A stretch of 48,910 nt of DNA from positions 1-48,910 of the forward strand of contig CAMWRW010000008.1 of assembly GCA_947176755.1 (NCBI GenBank). Direction: 5' to 3'. The stretch comes from an uncultured Porphyromonadaceae bacterium. Lineage in GTDB: Bacteria; Bacteroidota; Bacteroidia; Bacteroidales; Muribaculaceae. The stretch's first letter is position 1, and every line of letters starts with the position of its first letter. Below the pieces are notes generated by a model. It searched no databases and had not been told where the DNA came from. It saw only the letters and a list, made by a program, of their open reading frames with translations. Below are positions 1 through 8,074 of the stretch, in pieces. The position numbers and the translations under genes were made by a program.

Positions 1-55
1 ACCTGCAACCTTCTGATCCGTAGTCAGATGCTCTATTCAGTTGAGCTAACGAACC
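1..55 (-). tRNA. tRNA-Arg (anticodon ACG), 3' part cut by window edge
   Basis: Read on the minus strand, the sequence gives a 5' acceptor strand (GGTTCGT), TA at positions 8-9, a D arm GCTC/GAGC, and an anticodon arm TCTGA/TCAGA around the loop CTACGGA, so the anticodon is ACG (plus-strand bases 19-21). The T arm starts with GCAGGT and is cut by the window start. ACG decodes CGN arginine codons, normally with A34 edited to inosine. The 3' acceptor strand and CCA end lie outside the window. Confidence 0.93.
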
Positions 56-82
56 GTGCTTGTCGTTTCCGATTTGCGAGTG

Positions 83-114
83 CAAAGTTATAGCTTTTTT
101 CCGTTTCCTCCAAA
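83..114 (-). promoter_or_regulatory. Bacteroidetes-type promoter for tRNA-Arg
   Basis: On the minus strand there is a -33 box TTTG (111-114), a 20-nt spacer and a -7 box TAACTTTG (83-90). This fits the Bacteroidetes sigma-ABfr consensus TTTG-N19/20-TAnnTTTG. Transcription would start near 76, about 20 nt before the mature tRNA 5' end. Confidence 0.72.
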
Positions 115-119
115 TTTTT

Positions 120-497
120 TCAGCTCTTTTTTTCAAAAAAATATTCTATCCCGCAATCTCCGTCTATGCCGCTGATTGGTGGGGCAAGCTTTATTATCTT
201 GATATCCATGCATTTTACCTGTTCCCAACGTCCGGAAATTCGTCTGCATATTTCTTCGGCAGCCGATTCAAGAAGTAGCCATTCTCGTTCCATCGTCCCT
301 GCAATTTCGTCATAAATATCGGCATAGGATAGGGTAGTGTCGAGTTGCTCTGTCCGAAAATTATTTCCGTCAATCTCTATCGAGACGTTGACCAAAAACT
401 CATTCCCAACAGTTCGCTCCTGCTCAAATACGCCAATCCGGCTGTGAAACCTAAGGTCACGCAACCGGATTGTAATTATTCGTTTTTCTTCTTTCAT
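120..497 (-). CDS. folB: Dihydroneopterin aldolase (folate biosynthesis)
   Basis: The 125-aa product has the size and pattern of FolB. This enzyme cleaves 7,8-dihydroneopterin to 6-hydroxymethyl-7,8-dihydropterin and glycolaldehyde in cytosolic tetrahydrofolate synthesis. Family hallmarks seen are the N-terminal strand with RDLRFHSRIGVFEQER (residues 12-28), the central LSYADIYDEI segment that helps form the pterin pocket, and a C-terminal IKLAPPI strand. Its start overlaps the end of rpiB by 4 nt (ATGA at 494-497), so the two are probably translationally coupled. It is the last protein gene of the leftward cluster before the tRNA. Confidence 0.9.
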   Translation of the reverse strand: MKEEKRIITIRLRDLRFHSRIGVFEQERTVGNEFLVNVSIEIDGNNFRTEQLDTTLSYADIYDEIAGTMEREWLLLESAAEEICRRISGRWEQVKCMDIKIIKLAPPISGIDGDCGIEYFFEKKS

Positions 498-928
498 TTG
501 ACCGAAATCTTGTCTATCCTGCGCTGGTGACGGCCTCCTTCATATTCTGCCTTGAGATATGCATCTACAATCCGTATGGCTTCTTCTTCAGATATGAAAC
601 GTGCGGGAAGGCTCAGGATATTCGCGTTATTGTGCTGTTTGGCCAAGGCTGCAATCTCCGGTTGCCAGCATAGGGCCGCTCTTATCCCTTGATGCTTGTT
701 TAGCGTCATTGTGATACCGTTTCCTGTGCCGCACATTGTAATGCCGAAGGCGCAATCTCCATTTTCTACACCCAGGGCTGCCGGATGGGCATAATCGGGA
801 TAATCGCACGACTCTTCATTAAACGTGCCGAAATCCTCCACATCATAACCCTTTTCTTTCATATACGCTTTCAGGCGTTCCTTAAGTCGGAACCCGGCGT
901 GATCGCTTGCGAATGCTACTTTGATCAT
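494..928 (-). CDS. rpiB: Ribose-5-phosphate isomerase B
   Basis: The 144-aa product is the usual length for RpiB, which interconverts ribose 5-phosphate and ribulose 5-phosphate in the pentose phosphate pathway. The N-terminal ASDHAGFRLKE motif (residues 8-18) binds phosphate. The ITMCGTGNG segment near residue 63 carries the catalytic Cys and the anion hole. It overlaps folB by 4 nt downstream and lies 73 nt after the gtrA-like gene. The LacA/RpiB superfamily also contains allose- and galactose-6-phosphate isomerases, but the single-subunit form in this setting fits RpiB. Confidence 0.93.
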   Translation of the reverse strand: MIKVAFASDHAGFRLKERLKAYMKEKGYDVEDFGTFNEESCDYPDYAHPAALGVENGDCAFGITMCGTGNGITMTLNKHQGIRAALCWQPEIAALAKQHNNANILSLPARFISEEEAIRIVDAYLKAEYEGGRHQRRIDKISVK

Positions 929-1001
929 TCTTGTTGAATTTGATATTTCGGTTTATTATAGTTGATCCGTTAATATTTCAGGATTCTTTGCAGCTCGTAA
1001 C

Positions 1002-1436
1002 TTAATTCTTACAATTCTTTGCCTCTCTTTCATTGCGGCTCATGAAAACAGGACTGTTGAATACCGTGCGCACCAAAATGAAATTTACCGGAACGCATAT
1101 CGCCAATGCCGGCAACAGAGCGAGTGTAGGATTCATTATCCCCTTGAAAATTGCAACAAGTCCTGTCTGAAGCCCCATGTTAACGAGGTGACTCAATGTG
1201 AACCCGAGGCCGCGTCTGGAGTTTGGCGAGGAATGGAATGTGAAGAAACTTGATAGGAAAAAGTTAGCTATGAAACTAATCGCATAACTTATCAGTGTGG
1301 CTATCACGGCAGGAACGCCGACAGCGCGCAAAAAGACAACATAAAGACCATATTGAAGTCCTGCGCAGAAACTGCCAACCAATCCAAACCGGATCAGCTC
1401 ACCCTTCTTTCCTTCAACTTTATTCAGATTCTTCAT
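1002..1436 (-). CDS. GtrA-family membrane protein (polyprenyl-linked sugar translocation)
   Basis: The 144-aa product has a short charged N-terminus, then four hydrophobic segments starting at [20 protein letters not shown]. This is the layout of GtrA/DPMS3-like proteins. Members are thought to flip undecaprenyl-phosphate sugars across the inner membrane or to anchor the glycosyltransferase that makes them. The start overlaps the end of engB by 17 nt. A polyprenol-phosphate glycosyltransferase lies in the same probable operon (3515-4249), which suggests the two act together even though lysC and engB sit between them. The pairing is inference. Confidence 0.8.
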   Translation of the reverse strand: MKNLNKVEGKKGELIRFGLVGSFCAGLQYGLYVVFLRAVGVPAVIATLISYAISFIANFFLSSFFTFHSSPNSRRGLGFTLSHLVNMGLQTGLVAIFKGIMNPTLALLPALAICVPVNFILVRTVFNSPVFMSRNEREAKNCKN

Positions 1437-2046
1437 CCTTGTTTTCTTCGACTTCTTTATTTATTGTGTAGATATAGTCGATCAGCTCCTGGCGTCCCTG
1501 ATTTTTCTCCGATGAGGTGATAAAAATAGGGGGGAGTTCTTCCCAACTCTTGAGAAGCTCTTTCTTATATGCCTCGACGTTCCTTTCCCCGGCAGCTTTG
1601 CTCAACTTGTCGGCTTTCGTGAAAACGATCGCGAACGGCACTTCATGTTCCCCAAGCCACGAGAGAAATTCCATGTCTATTTTCTGCGGCTCATGCCGAA
1701 TGTCAAGTAGAACAAACAGAAGTGTAAGCTGTCGGCGGTTGAGTATATACCCTTCGATCATCTTTCTCAACTGCTCGCGCATTTCTTTCCCTCGCAGTGC
1801 GAAACCATAACCCGGTAAATCCACAAGATACCATCTGCCGTCGTCCATTCGGAAATGATTTATCAGAAGTGTCTTTCCCGGCGTTTGCGAGGTCTTGGCC
1901 ATCTTCTTGTTCTTTGTCAGCATGTTTATCAGTGAAGATTTGCCCACATTGCTTCGGCCGATAAAGGCATATTCCGGAACGTCCGTCTCCGGACAACCTT
2001 TTACATTTGGACTGCTTATCTCGTATTTGGCATTCTTTATATCCAT
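1420..2046 (-). CDS. engB: EngB/YihA/YsxC ribosome-biogenesis GTPase
   Basis: The 208-aa product shows the TrmE-Era-EngA-EngB GTPase motifs. These are G1 GRSNVGKSS (about residues 30-38), G2 around SQTPGKT, G3 DLPGYGFA and G4 TKADK. EngB is a cytosolic GTPase needed for assembly of the 50S ribosomal subunit. The last residues are acidic and low in complexity ([11 protein letters not shown]). The gene overlaps the GtrA-family gene downstream by 17 nt and follows lysC after a 92-nt gap in which I see no clear terminator. Confidence 0.95.
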   Translation of the reverse strand: MDIKNAKYEISSPNVKGCPETDVPEYAFIGRSNVGKSSLINMLTKNKKMAKTSQTPGKTLLINHFRMDDGRWYLVDLPGYGFALRGKEMREQLRKMIEGYILNRRQLTLLFVLLDIRHEPQKIDMEFLSWLGEHEVPFAIVFTKADKLSKAAGERNVEAYKKELLKSWEELPPIFITSSEKNQGRQELIDYIYTINKEVEENKDEESE

Positions 2047-2138
2047 AATTCTTTCCGCTCTTTATTACGGTCTCCTAATGTGAATAACAGAGCACAACGC
2101 ATTCTTTCTTTTCCAATTCAACTTATTTATCAAGTTTG

Positions 2139-3506
2139 TCAAGAAAAACATGCGCCGTGGACCAGTTGGAGACCACGTTCAACATTACTGTTGTCGACAA
2201 CAAGAGCTATCGTCGTTTCTGACGCCCCGTCGGAAATTGCCTTTACATCTATTCCGTGGCGTTGAAGGGTGTGGACGAGGCGGTCGCCGAGTCCGTGATG
2301 CTTTTTGATTGCTTCTCCGACCACGGCTATGATTGCTAAATCCGCGGTCGATTGGATGCTGCGGACTTCTCCATTTTGGAGCTCCGGGGCAAATTCCTCC
2401 TCAAGAACCTTCAATGCCCTGGCGGACTCCGCTGAGGTCATTGCAACAGAAAAACTTACGTCACTCCCGGGTTGTGCCACAAGATAGACACTTATTCCGT
2501 TGCGCGCCATGGCATTATACGTCCGTGAATTGATTGCGGCCACGTTCACTGTCAAATCTCCCTCAACGGTAATCATGGCTGTGTTTCTCACTGACGACAC
2601 TCCGCATATTCCTCCCTCAGGCTCTTTCTTGGATTCCTTGATGAGTGTACCGGGAGCACTCGGATTATGGGTGTTGAGTATTTTTATAGGAATGTTTTTA
2701 TGGAATACGGGATATATCGTCGGTGGATATATGACTTTAGCTCCGAATGAGCATAGCTCCATACTTTCAATGAACGACATCCTCGGGATCACGCGTGCCT
2801 CCGGGATGATCCTCGGATCAGCTGTCATAAATCCGTTGACATCCGTCCATATCTGCAGTTCCTCCGCATCAAGGGCAGCGGCTATAAGAGCCGCTGTATA
2901 GTCGCTTCCTCCGCGTCCGAGATTCGTGATTTCTCCGCTATCTCGATCGCGTGAGATAAATCCTCCGGCAACTCCCGTTGCGCCTTGCAGTTCGCTGAAA
3001 GTGTCGCGGATAAGTTGTTCGGTAAGACCCCTGTCGGCTATATTCCGGTTAAACCATTTCTCTGTCTTTATGTAGTCAAGAGAGTCGAAATGCTTCGCAT
3101 CCTTAATGATTGCAGCGACAATCACCGACGACATCCGTTCTCCAAAACTTACAATTTGGTTCATGGACCTCTCCGGCAGATCGCGTATCAGAGATAGGCC
3201 TCGGTAGACATCCTCAAGTTGGGAGATGAATTCATCAGTGGTTTTCCTTACATAATCCTTCGCTTCCTCTGCTACGAGCGCATCGATTATATCATGATGG
3301 CGTATTGCCATCTCCTTTACGTCCTGTTCAAACCCGGCGTCTCCTTCGGAGGCCTTTTTTGCTGTCGCAATAAGTCTGTCGGTGAGTCCTCCGAGGGCAG
3401 ATACGATTACTATCTTCTCTCCTTCAAGACTTTCGACAATGCTTTTCACATTGCGCAGACTTTCGATGGTGCCAACTGAAGTGCCGCCGAACTTTAGTAC
3501 TTTCAT
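2139..3506 (-). CDS. lysC: Aspartate kinase, monofunctional
   Basis: The 455-aa product phosphorylates aspartate, the first step toward lysine, threonine, methionine and diaminopimelate. The N-terminal KFGGTSVG motif (residues 5-12) and the central GRGGSDYTAALIAAAL segment mark the amino-acid kinase domain. The C-terminal third carries two ACT-like regulatory domains, with MITVEGDL near residue 315 and LAIIAVVGEAI near residue 390. No homoserine dehydrogenase domain follows, so this is not ThrA. The start lies 8 nt after the stop of the glycosyltransferase gene, so the two are probably co-transcribed. Confidence 0.93.
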   Translation of the reverse strand: MKVLKFGGTSVGTIESLRNVKSIVESLEGEKIVIVSALGGLTDRLIATAKKASEGDAGFEQDVKEMAIRHHDIIDALVAEEAKDYVRKTTDEFISQLEDVYRGLSLIRDLPERSMNQIVSFGERMSSVIVAAIIKDAKHFDSLDYIKTEKWFNRNIADRGLTEQLIRDTFSELQGATGVAGGFISRDRDSGEITNLGRGGSDYTAALIAAALDAEELQIWTDVNGFMTADPRIIPEARVIPRMSFIESMELCSFGAKVIYPPTIYPVFHKNIPIKILNTHNPSAPGTLIKESKKEPEGGICGVSSVRNTAMITVEGDLTVNVAAINSRTYNAMARNGISVYLVAQPGSDVSFSVAMTSAESARALKVLEEEFAPELQNGEVRSIQSTADLAIIAVVGEAIKKHHGLGDRLVHTLQRHGIDVKAISDGASETTIALVVDNSNVERGLQLVHGACFS

Positions 3507-3514
3507 ATCAGCGT

Positions 3515-4249
3515 TTAACAGAAATTCTTTTTGTTAAAGATGCTCCCGAGTTTAAGCTTAATGACTCCGAAAATCGCTTCCCCGAAAATGCCGGAATTCA
3601 TTTTGGATTCGCCAAGCTGACGGTTGACAAATACTATCGGCACTTCCACAATCTTGAATTTTCTACAGTAAGCTTTGAATTTCATTTCTATCTGGAATGC
3701 ATAGCCCTTGAATTGAATCTTATCGAGATCAAGCGCTTTAAGCACGTCGGCTTTGTAGCAGACAAACCCTGCAGTCGAGTCTCGCAAAGGCATCCGAGTG
3801 ATTGTTCTCACATAAACCGATGCAAAATACGACATAAGAACTCTGCCCATCGGCCAATTAACCACATTCACTCCTGAAATGTAGCGGGATCCGATTGACA
3901 TATCGGCGCCTCGGTCGCGACATTCGAGATAGAGTCGGGGAAGATCTTCCGGATTGTGCGAAAAATCGGCATCCATTTCTATAACATAGCCGTAGCCTCT
4001 TGTCAAGGCCCATTTGAAACCATGAATGTAGGCCGTGCCGAGACCAAGTTTTCCTGATCGGGATTCAAGAAAAACGCGATCCGGATATTGCGCCATTTTC
4101 TCGCGGACTGCTTCTTGTGTCCCGTCCGGAGACGCATCGTCTATCACAAGCACATCAAACCTTTCCGGCAATTTCATCACTGCTTCTATGATATTCCGGA
4201 TATTCTCGATCTCATTATAGGTCGGTATGATCACAAGTGCTTCGCTCAT
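3515..4249 (-). CDS. Polyprenol-phosphate mannose/glucose synthase-like glycosyltransferase (GT2, DPM1 type)
   Basis: The 244-aa product starts MSEALVIIPTYNE and shows the DPM1 signature set: IPTYNEIENI, VIDDASPDGT, the metal-binding EMDADFSHNPEDL and GSRYISG. It should transfer a sugar from a nucleotide donor (GDP-mannose or UDP-glucose) to undecaprenyl phosphate on the cytosolic face. It has no C-terminal membrane segments. A longer reading frame starts at 4288, but a -7 box at 4293-4300 would start transcription near 4286 or later, and homology begins at 4249, so I take the inner ATG. The gtrA-like gene downstream may supply the membrane partner. Confidence 0.88.
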   Translation of the reverse strand: MSEALVIIPTYNEIENIRNIIEAVMKLPERFDVLVIDDASPDGTQEAVREKMAQYPDRVFLESRSGKLGLGTAYIHGFKWALTRGYGYVIEMDADFSHNPEDLPRLYLECRDRGADMSIGSRYISGVNVVNWPMGRVLMSYFASVYVRTITRMPLRDSTAGFVCYKADVLKALDLDKIQFKGYAFQIEMKFKAYCRKFKIVEVPIVFVNRQLGESKMNSGIFGEAIFGVIKLKLGSIFNKKNFC

Positions 4250-4292
4250 AATTCCAAATTTTTTCCCGCTGTCAAGCCGGAGTTTCAATCTG

Positions 4293-4300
4293 CAAATTTA
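4293..4300 (-). promoter_or_regulatory. Candidate -7 box upstream of the glycosyltransferase-lysC operon
   Basis: The minus strand reads TAAATTTG, an exact TAnnTTTG. No good TTTG was found 19-21 nt upstream, so only the -7 element is supported. It lies 43 nt before the chosen start at 4249. Confidence 0.45.
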
Positions 4301-4481
4301 ATAATTTTTTTGCTTCTTTCGCCCTGCTTGATGACTTTGATTTATGTCCGGGACTCTTCATATTACTCAATCTCCTCATAATTTTTCTGAAATTAAGGTA
4401 AATTTCTGTAATCTTATGGCTCTTCGGTCTGAGTGGGTCCGTTATTTGAATGATGCTTGTAACTGATTGTTGCTTGATTAT

Positions 4482-4489
4482 TATATTTG
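4482..4489 (+). promoter_or_regulatory. Candidate -7 box just before the HExxH metallopeptidase
   Basis: TATATTTG matches TAnnTTTG exactly and ends 5 nt before the ATG at 4495, so a transcript from it would be leaderless or nearly so. The -33 side shows only TTG at 4457-4459 with a long 22-nt spacer. If translation instead starts at the ATG at 4450, this site cannot be the promoter. Confidence 0.35.
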
Positions 4490-4494
4490 TATTT

Positions 4495-4932
4495 ATGGTA
4501 AATCTGATTGATAAATCATCTCTTCCTGTCGTCGCTTCCTTTATCAGGCTTTATGGTCCGACTCTCCGGGAGTTTTTCCCGGACAGTGATGCCAACATAT
4601 CGTTTCATAATCTTCCGGAATCGGAAAATCAGTTTCGAGATATCCTTGTCCGACTTGGCAAAAAAATATTTATTTCTCCGGAGGAGGTCGGTCGGCTCGG
4701 ATTGTCGAATCCTGAAATCTTTGCCGCGCTGGCACATGAATTGGGCCACATCCTTTATAATGCGGATGCTTTCGCTCCCGATAATGAGCAACGCGCCGAT
4801 ACGCTCGCTGCCCGACTCGGTCTCGGATCCCAGATGATTGCCGTCATTGAAAAGATTATCGCGAGTCGGCGTTTTCGTCACCTCACGTCGGAACTTGTCA
4901 GACGGATACAGTTCCTCCAGCTTGTCGGATGA
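4495..4932 (+). CDS. Small HExxH zinc metallopeptidase-like protein (M48-like core), function unknown
   Basis: The product is about 145 aa from the ATG at 4495; an ATG at 4450 would add a hydrophobic stretch (LIIIFVF). The visible feature is the zinc site: AHELGHILYN with the HExxH motif, followed about 18 residues later by NEQRADTLAARLGL. There, E and D match the ExxxD third-ligand region of M48-type gluzincins. The rest is a short N-terminal domain, with no obvious membrane segments if the inner start is used. It stands alone on the plus strand before aguA and is divergent from the lysC operon. The substrate is unknown. It could also be a toxin-antitoxin-type or ImmA-like peptidase domain. 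Confidence 0.65.
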   Translation: MVNLIDKSSLPVVASFIRLYGPTLREFFPDSDANISFHNLPESENQFRDILVRLGKKIFISPEEVGRLGLSNPEIFAALAHELGHILYNADAFAPDNEQRADTLAARLGLGSQMIAVIEKIIASRRFRHLTSELVRRIQFLQLVG

Positions 4933-4965
4933 ATTTTATTTATGTCGAGTTTCAATTCTTTTTAC

Positions 4966-4973
4966 TAATTTTG
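4966..4973 (+). promoter_or_regulatory. Candidate -7 box of the aguA-aguB operon
   Basis: TAATTTTG is an exact TAnnTTTG match 60 nt before aguA. I see no convincing TTTG at the right spacing upstream. Confidence 0.5.
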
Positions 4974-4982
4974 CTCCATTAT

Positions 4983-5012
4983 AGAAAGTCGGATTTCAAG
5001 AACTGACTTTCT
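4983..5012 (+). other. Hairpin in the aguA 5' leader
   Basis: AGAAAGTC (4983-4990) and GACTTTCT (5005-5012) form an 8-bp stem around a 14-nt loop, directly downstream of the candidate -7 box and 21 nt before the aguA ATG. It is followed by TTAT rather than a clear T run, so a role as attenuator or RNA stabiliser is only a possibility. Confidence 0.4.
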
Positions 5013-5033
5013 TTATTATGGAGCTATATTTTT

Positions 5034-6086
5034 ATGAGTAATTCGACAAGATTTCCGGCAGAGTGGGAGAGTGCGAAGGCAATCCTCGTTGCCCTTCCGC
5101 ACGCTGGAACAGATTGGCACTATATCCTTCCTGAAGCCATTGATCAGTTTCACAGGTTGATTAAGGCTATGGTCGATGCCGGGGAATTCGTGGTCGCCTT
5201 GGCGACAGATATGGATGCCGCTAAAAGTAATTTCAGCGATATCAACCCCGGGTCTTTCAAGATTATCGAGATGCCTCTGAATGATACGTGGACGCGTGAC
5301 TACGGCCCGATTTCTGTGGAACGCAACGGGCGGATGCGGGCGTTGGATTTCGGATTCAACGGATGGGGGCTTAAGTTTGCTGCCGACAACGACAATTTAG
5401 TCAATGTCAATCTTGCAAGGAAAGCTTTAATTCCCTCGGATGTCTACCGCAATCGTCGCGGATTTATTCTTGAAGGGGGATCGTTGGAAACCGATGGAGC
5501 CGGGCTCTTGCTCACAACATCCGAATGTCTCCTGTCGCCGAACAGAAACGGAGGAATGGATAAGAAAGAGATTGCAGAGACCTTAAGTAATGATCTCGGA
5601 GTTGACCATATCCTATGGCTTGATTATGGCGCATTGGAGGGAGACGACACTGATTCTCACATAGACACTCTATGCCGCATCGCTCCCGGCAATTCTATTC
5701 TGTTTACCGGTTGCCGCAACGTTGATGATTCACATTTTGAATCGCTGCTCAAGATGCGGGCCCAGCTTGAAATGTTCAGGAATGCCGAAGGAGAGTCATT
5801 CAATCTTATCGAACTGCCCCTTCCCGATCCCATCTTCGATGAAAACGGGGATAGGTTGCCTGCAACCTATGCGAATTATCTCGTTACGCCTCGCAATCTG
5901 TTTATGCCGACCTATAATCAGCCGATTAATGATCGGCTCGCATGCCAGATGGTAAGAGTAGCATTCCCTACTCATAACATTGTGCCCGTAGATTGCACAA
6001 CTCTCATTCGCCAGCACGGTTCTCTGCATTGCTCCACAATGCAGATTCCCGATGGTATCTTCGATAAAGTCGTTTTTGAAAATTAA
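5034..6086 (+). CDS. aguA: Agmatine deiminase (agmatine iminohydrolase)
   Basis: The 350-aa product is the usual length for this guanidine-modifying enzyme family member. It converts agmatine to N-carbamoylputrescine and ammonia. Visible motifs are PAEWESAK near the N-terminus, NDTWTRDYGPI with the substrate-binding Asp, DDTDSHIDTLCR with the catalytic His, and the C-terminal HGSLHCSTMQIP where Cys333 is the nucleophile. The next gene encodes the following enzyme and starts 13 nt after this stop, so aguA-aguB form a two-gene putrescine operon. The arginine decarboxylase that would supply agmatine is not in the window. Confidence 0.96.
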   Translation: MSNSTRFPAEWESAKAILVALPHAGTDWHYILPEAIDQFHRLIKAMVDAGEFVVALATDMDAAKSNFSDINPGSFKIIEMPLNDTWTRDYGPISVERNGRMRALDFGFNGWGLKFAADNDNLVNVNLARKALIPSDVYRNRRGFILEGGSLETDGAGLLLTTSECLLSPNRNGGMDKKEIAETLSNDLGVDHILWLDYGALEGDDTDSHIDTLCRIAPGNSILFTGCRNVDDSHFESLLKMRAQLEMFRNAEGESFNLIELPLPDPIFDENGDRLPATYANYLVTPRNLFMPTYNQPINDRLACQMVRVAFPTHNIVPVDCTTLIRQHGSLHCSTMQIPDGIFDKVVFEN

Positions 6087-6099
6087 GAGTGTCAGTAAT

Positions 6100-6987
6100 A
6101 TGAATATGGTAAAAGTTGGAATTGTCCAGCATTCCTTTCTCGGCGATGTGATAGCCAATCGTGCCCGCAATCTGACGGCAATAGAAAGTCTCGCCTCCGA
6201 TGGAGCTGAACTTGTAGTGCTCTCCGAGTTGCATGATTCCCTCTATTTCTGTCAGACGGAAGATGTGGAAAATTTTGAACTGGCTGAAGAAATTCCCAGT
6301 GATTTTACGGAGTTTTACGCTGATGCTGCGCGATCTAACAACGTGGTCCTTGTGACGAGTATGTTCGAACGTCGTGCCCCGGGTCTTTATCATAACACTG
6401 CTCTAGTGTTCGATCGCGATGGATCAATCGCAGGAAAGTATCGTAAAATGCACATTCCTGATGATCCCGGTTTCTACGAGAAATTTTATTTCACTCCCGG
6501 AGATCTCGGTTTTGTCCCTGTTCAAACTTCATTGGGTAAACTCGGTGTGCTTGTTTGCTGGGATCAGTGGTATCCCGAGGCTGCAAGAATCATGGCTATG
6601 CGGGGTGCGGAGATGCTGATTTACCCGACCGCTATCGGTTGGAATCCGGATGACACTCCTGAAGAAAAAGCCCGTCAGCGGGAGGCTTGGATCACGATTC
6701 AACGTTCCCATGCCGTGGCTAACGGCATTCCGGTTGTCTCGGTCAACCGAAATGGCTTTGAAGAAGATCCTTCTGTTCAAACCTCCGGAATCGATTTCTG
6801 GGGATCAAGTTTCATCGCGGGGCCGCAAGGTGAGATTCTGTTTATGGCCCCTGACAATTCTTCATGTGAAATGGTTGTCGATGTGGATTTGTCAAGATCT
6901 GAGAATGTGCGCCGTTGGTGGCCTTTCCTCCGTGATAGAAGAATTGATTTCTATGGCCCGTTGAATCGTCGGTTCCTTGATGAATAA
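6100..6987 (+). CDS. aguB: N-carbamoylputrescine amidohydrolase
   Basis: The 295-aa nitrilase-superfamily enzyme hydrolyses N-carbamoylputrescine to putrescine, CO2 and ammonia. The catalytic triad is visible as Glu43 in VLSELHDS, Lys116 in KYRKMHIP and Cys153 in LVCWDQWYPEAAR. The WDQWYPE context is typical of the carbamoylputrescine group. The frame is open from 6052, but homology starts at the ATG at 6100, which does not overlap aguA. A strong terminator follows. Together with nspC elsewhere in this window, it implies the agmatine route to putrescine and then the carboxyspermidine route to spermidine. Confidence 0.95.
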   Translation: MNMVKVGIVQHSFLGDVIANRARNLTAIESLASDGAELVVLSELHDSLYFCQTEDVENFELAEEIPSDFTEFYADAARSNNVVLVTSMFERRAPGLYHNTALVFDRDGSIAGKYRKMHIPDDPGFYEKFYFTPGDLGFVPVQTSLGKLGVLVCWDQWYPEAARIMAMRGAEMLIYPTAIGWNPDDTPEEKARQREAWITIQRSHAVANGIPVVSVNRNGFEEDPSVQTSGIDFWGSSFIAGPQGEILFMAPDNSSCEMVVDVDLSRSENVRRWWPFLRDRRIDFYGPLNRRFLDE

Positions 6988-6997
6988 ATCAGAAAGT

Positions 6998-7035
6998 AAA
7001 AAATCCCGTCATTCTGAAAGATGACGGGATTTTTT
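6998..7035. terminator. Bidirectional Rho-independent terminator between aguB and btuC
   Basis: A perfect 15-bp stem has arms 6998-7012 and 7021-7035 with an 8-nt loop. The core is ATCCCGTCAT/ATGACGGGAT flanked by A6 on one side and T on the other. It can terminate both the rightward aguAB transcript and the leftward btu transcript. Confidence 0.9.
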
Positions 7036-7053
7036 TACGCTTTTTAGTGTCGT

Positions 7054-8058
7054 TCATGATTTCCCCTTGAGGATAACATAAAGAATAACCGGAACGCCTA
7101 CAATCGGAGTTAACGCGTTGAGCGGTATTATCCTGTCGGGAATGGCATTCATCCCCCAGTTGCACAGCAAGGTGGCCATTCCCCCCGCTAATATTACCGC
7201 CGGCATCAGCACGAAATGATTATCTGTCTTGAATATCATTCTTGCAAGATGCGGCATGGCGATTCCGATAAATGAGATCGGACCGCAATAGGCTGTAACC
7301 ACCGCCGTCAGCACACCGGATGTGATTAGCAGCTTATTGCGAACCCGTTCTACATTTACTCCTAAATTTCGTGCATAACTGTCTCCCAGGAGAAGTAAGT
7401 TAAGAGGTTTGGCAAGCATAATGGATGCTACGAGTGCGATTCCCACTAACACGGCGAACAATGGTAACCTGTCGAGAGATACTCCTCCGAAATTTCCCAT
7501 TCCCCAGACCACATAGCTCTGGATTCCTTGTGCCGTCGTGATTGATGAAAGCAGGGTCACAACGGAGGATGTAAGATAACCTGTCATCATTCCGGCAATC
7601 AGGAGCATGATATTGCTGCGGATACGTAGGGAAAAGAAGATAAGGAGGGCCATGACTGCCATGCTCCCTGCTATTGCTCCGGAGATTAAGGCTGCGGAGC
7701 CGCCGAACGTATTATCTCCAATGCTCACGACTCCTCCGAAGAATAGCATGACGACGGCGACGCCCAGACTCGCTCCCGAGCTTATTCCCAATATCGAAGG
7801 TCCGGCGAGAGGATTGCGAAATGACGTTTGAAGAAGTAACCCGCAGACCGATAACGCACCCCCGGAAAGGAATGCCGTCAGAGCCTGAGGCAATCGGTTA
7901 CGGATAATTATGAAACTCGTCGTTTCCTCCGGATTCAACCGTCCGAGCAATGATGCCGTCACTTCTGAAGCCGGAATGTGAACTGCTCCGAAGTATAGGT
8001 TGATCAGGAACATCAACACGCATCCGAAACCTAATAGAGCTATCTTTAGTTTCATCAT
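7054..8058 (-). CDS. btuC: FecCD-family ABC permease, predicted vitamin B12 importer BtuC
   Basis: The 334-aa polytopic protein of the FecCD/BtuC family has about ten membrane segments. The family pattern ALTAFLSGGALSVCGLLLQTSFRNPLAGPSI is present at residues 53-84, as is GPISFIGIAMPHLARM near residue 258, which contacts the ATPase. It would form the inner-membrane channel that takes corrinoid from the BtuF-like binding protein, powered by the ATPase at 12665-13447. Substrate assignment rests on the cobalamin riboswitch at the head of the operon, since sequence alone cannot separate B12 from siderophore permeases. It is the last gene of the operon, 16 nt after btuF. Confidence 0.88.
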   Translation of the reverse strand: MMKLKIALLGFGCVLMFLINLYFGAVHIPASEVTASLLGRLNPEETTSFIIIRNRLPQALTAFLSGGALSVCGLLLQTSFRNPLAGPSILGISSGASLGVAVVMLFFGGVVSIGDNTFGGSAALISGAIAGSMAVMALLIFFSLRIRSNIMLLIAGMMTGYLTSSVVTLLSSITTAQGIQSYVVWGMGNFGGVSLDRLPLFAVLVGIALVASIMLAKPLNLLLLGDSYARNLGVNVERVRNKLLITSGVLTAVVTAYCGPISFIGIAMPHLARMIFKTDNHFVLMPAVILAGGMATLLCNWGMNAIPDRIIPLNALTPIVGVPVILYVILKGKS

Positions 8059-8074
8059 TCCCTCTCTTATTCGA

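Noticed and set aside
1703-1996. Minus-strand 97-codon frame within engB and similar overlapping frames
   Set aside because: They are frame shadows of recognisable genes with no motif of their own.
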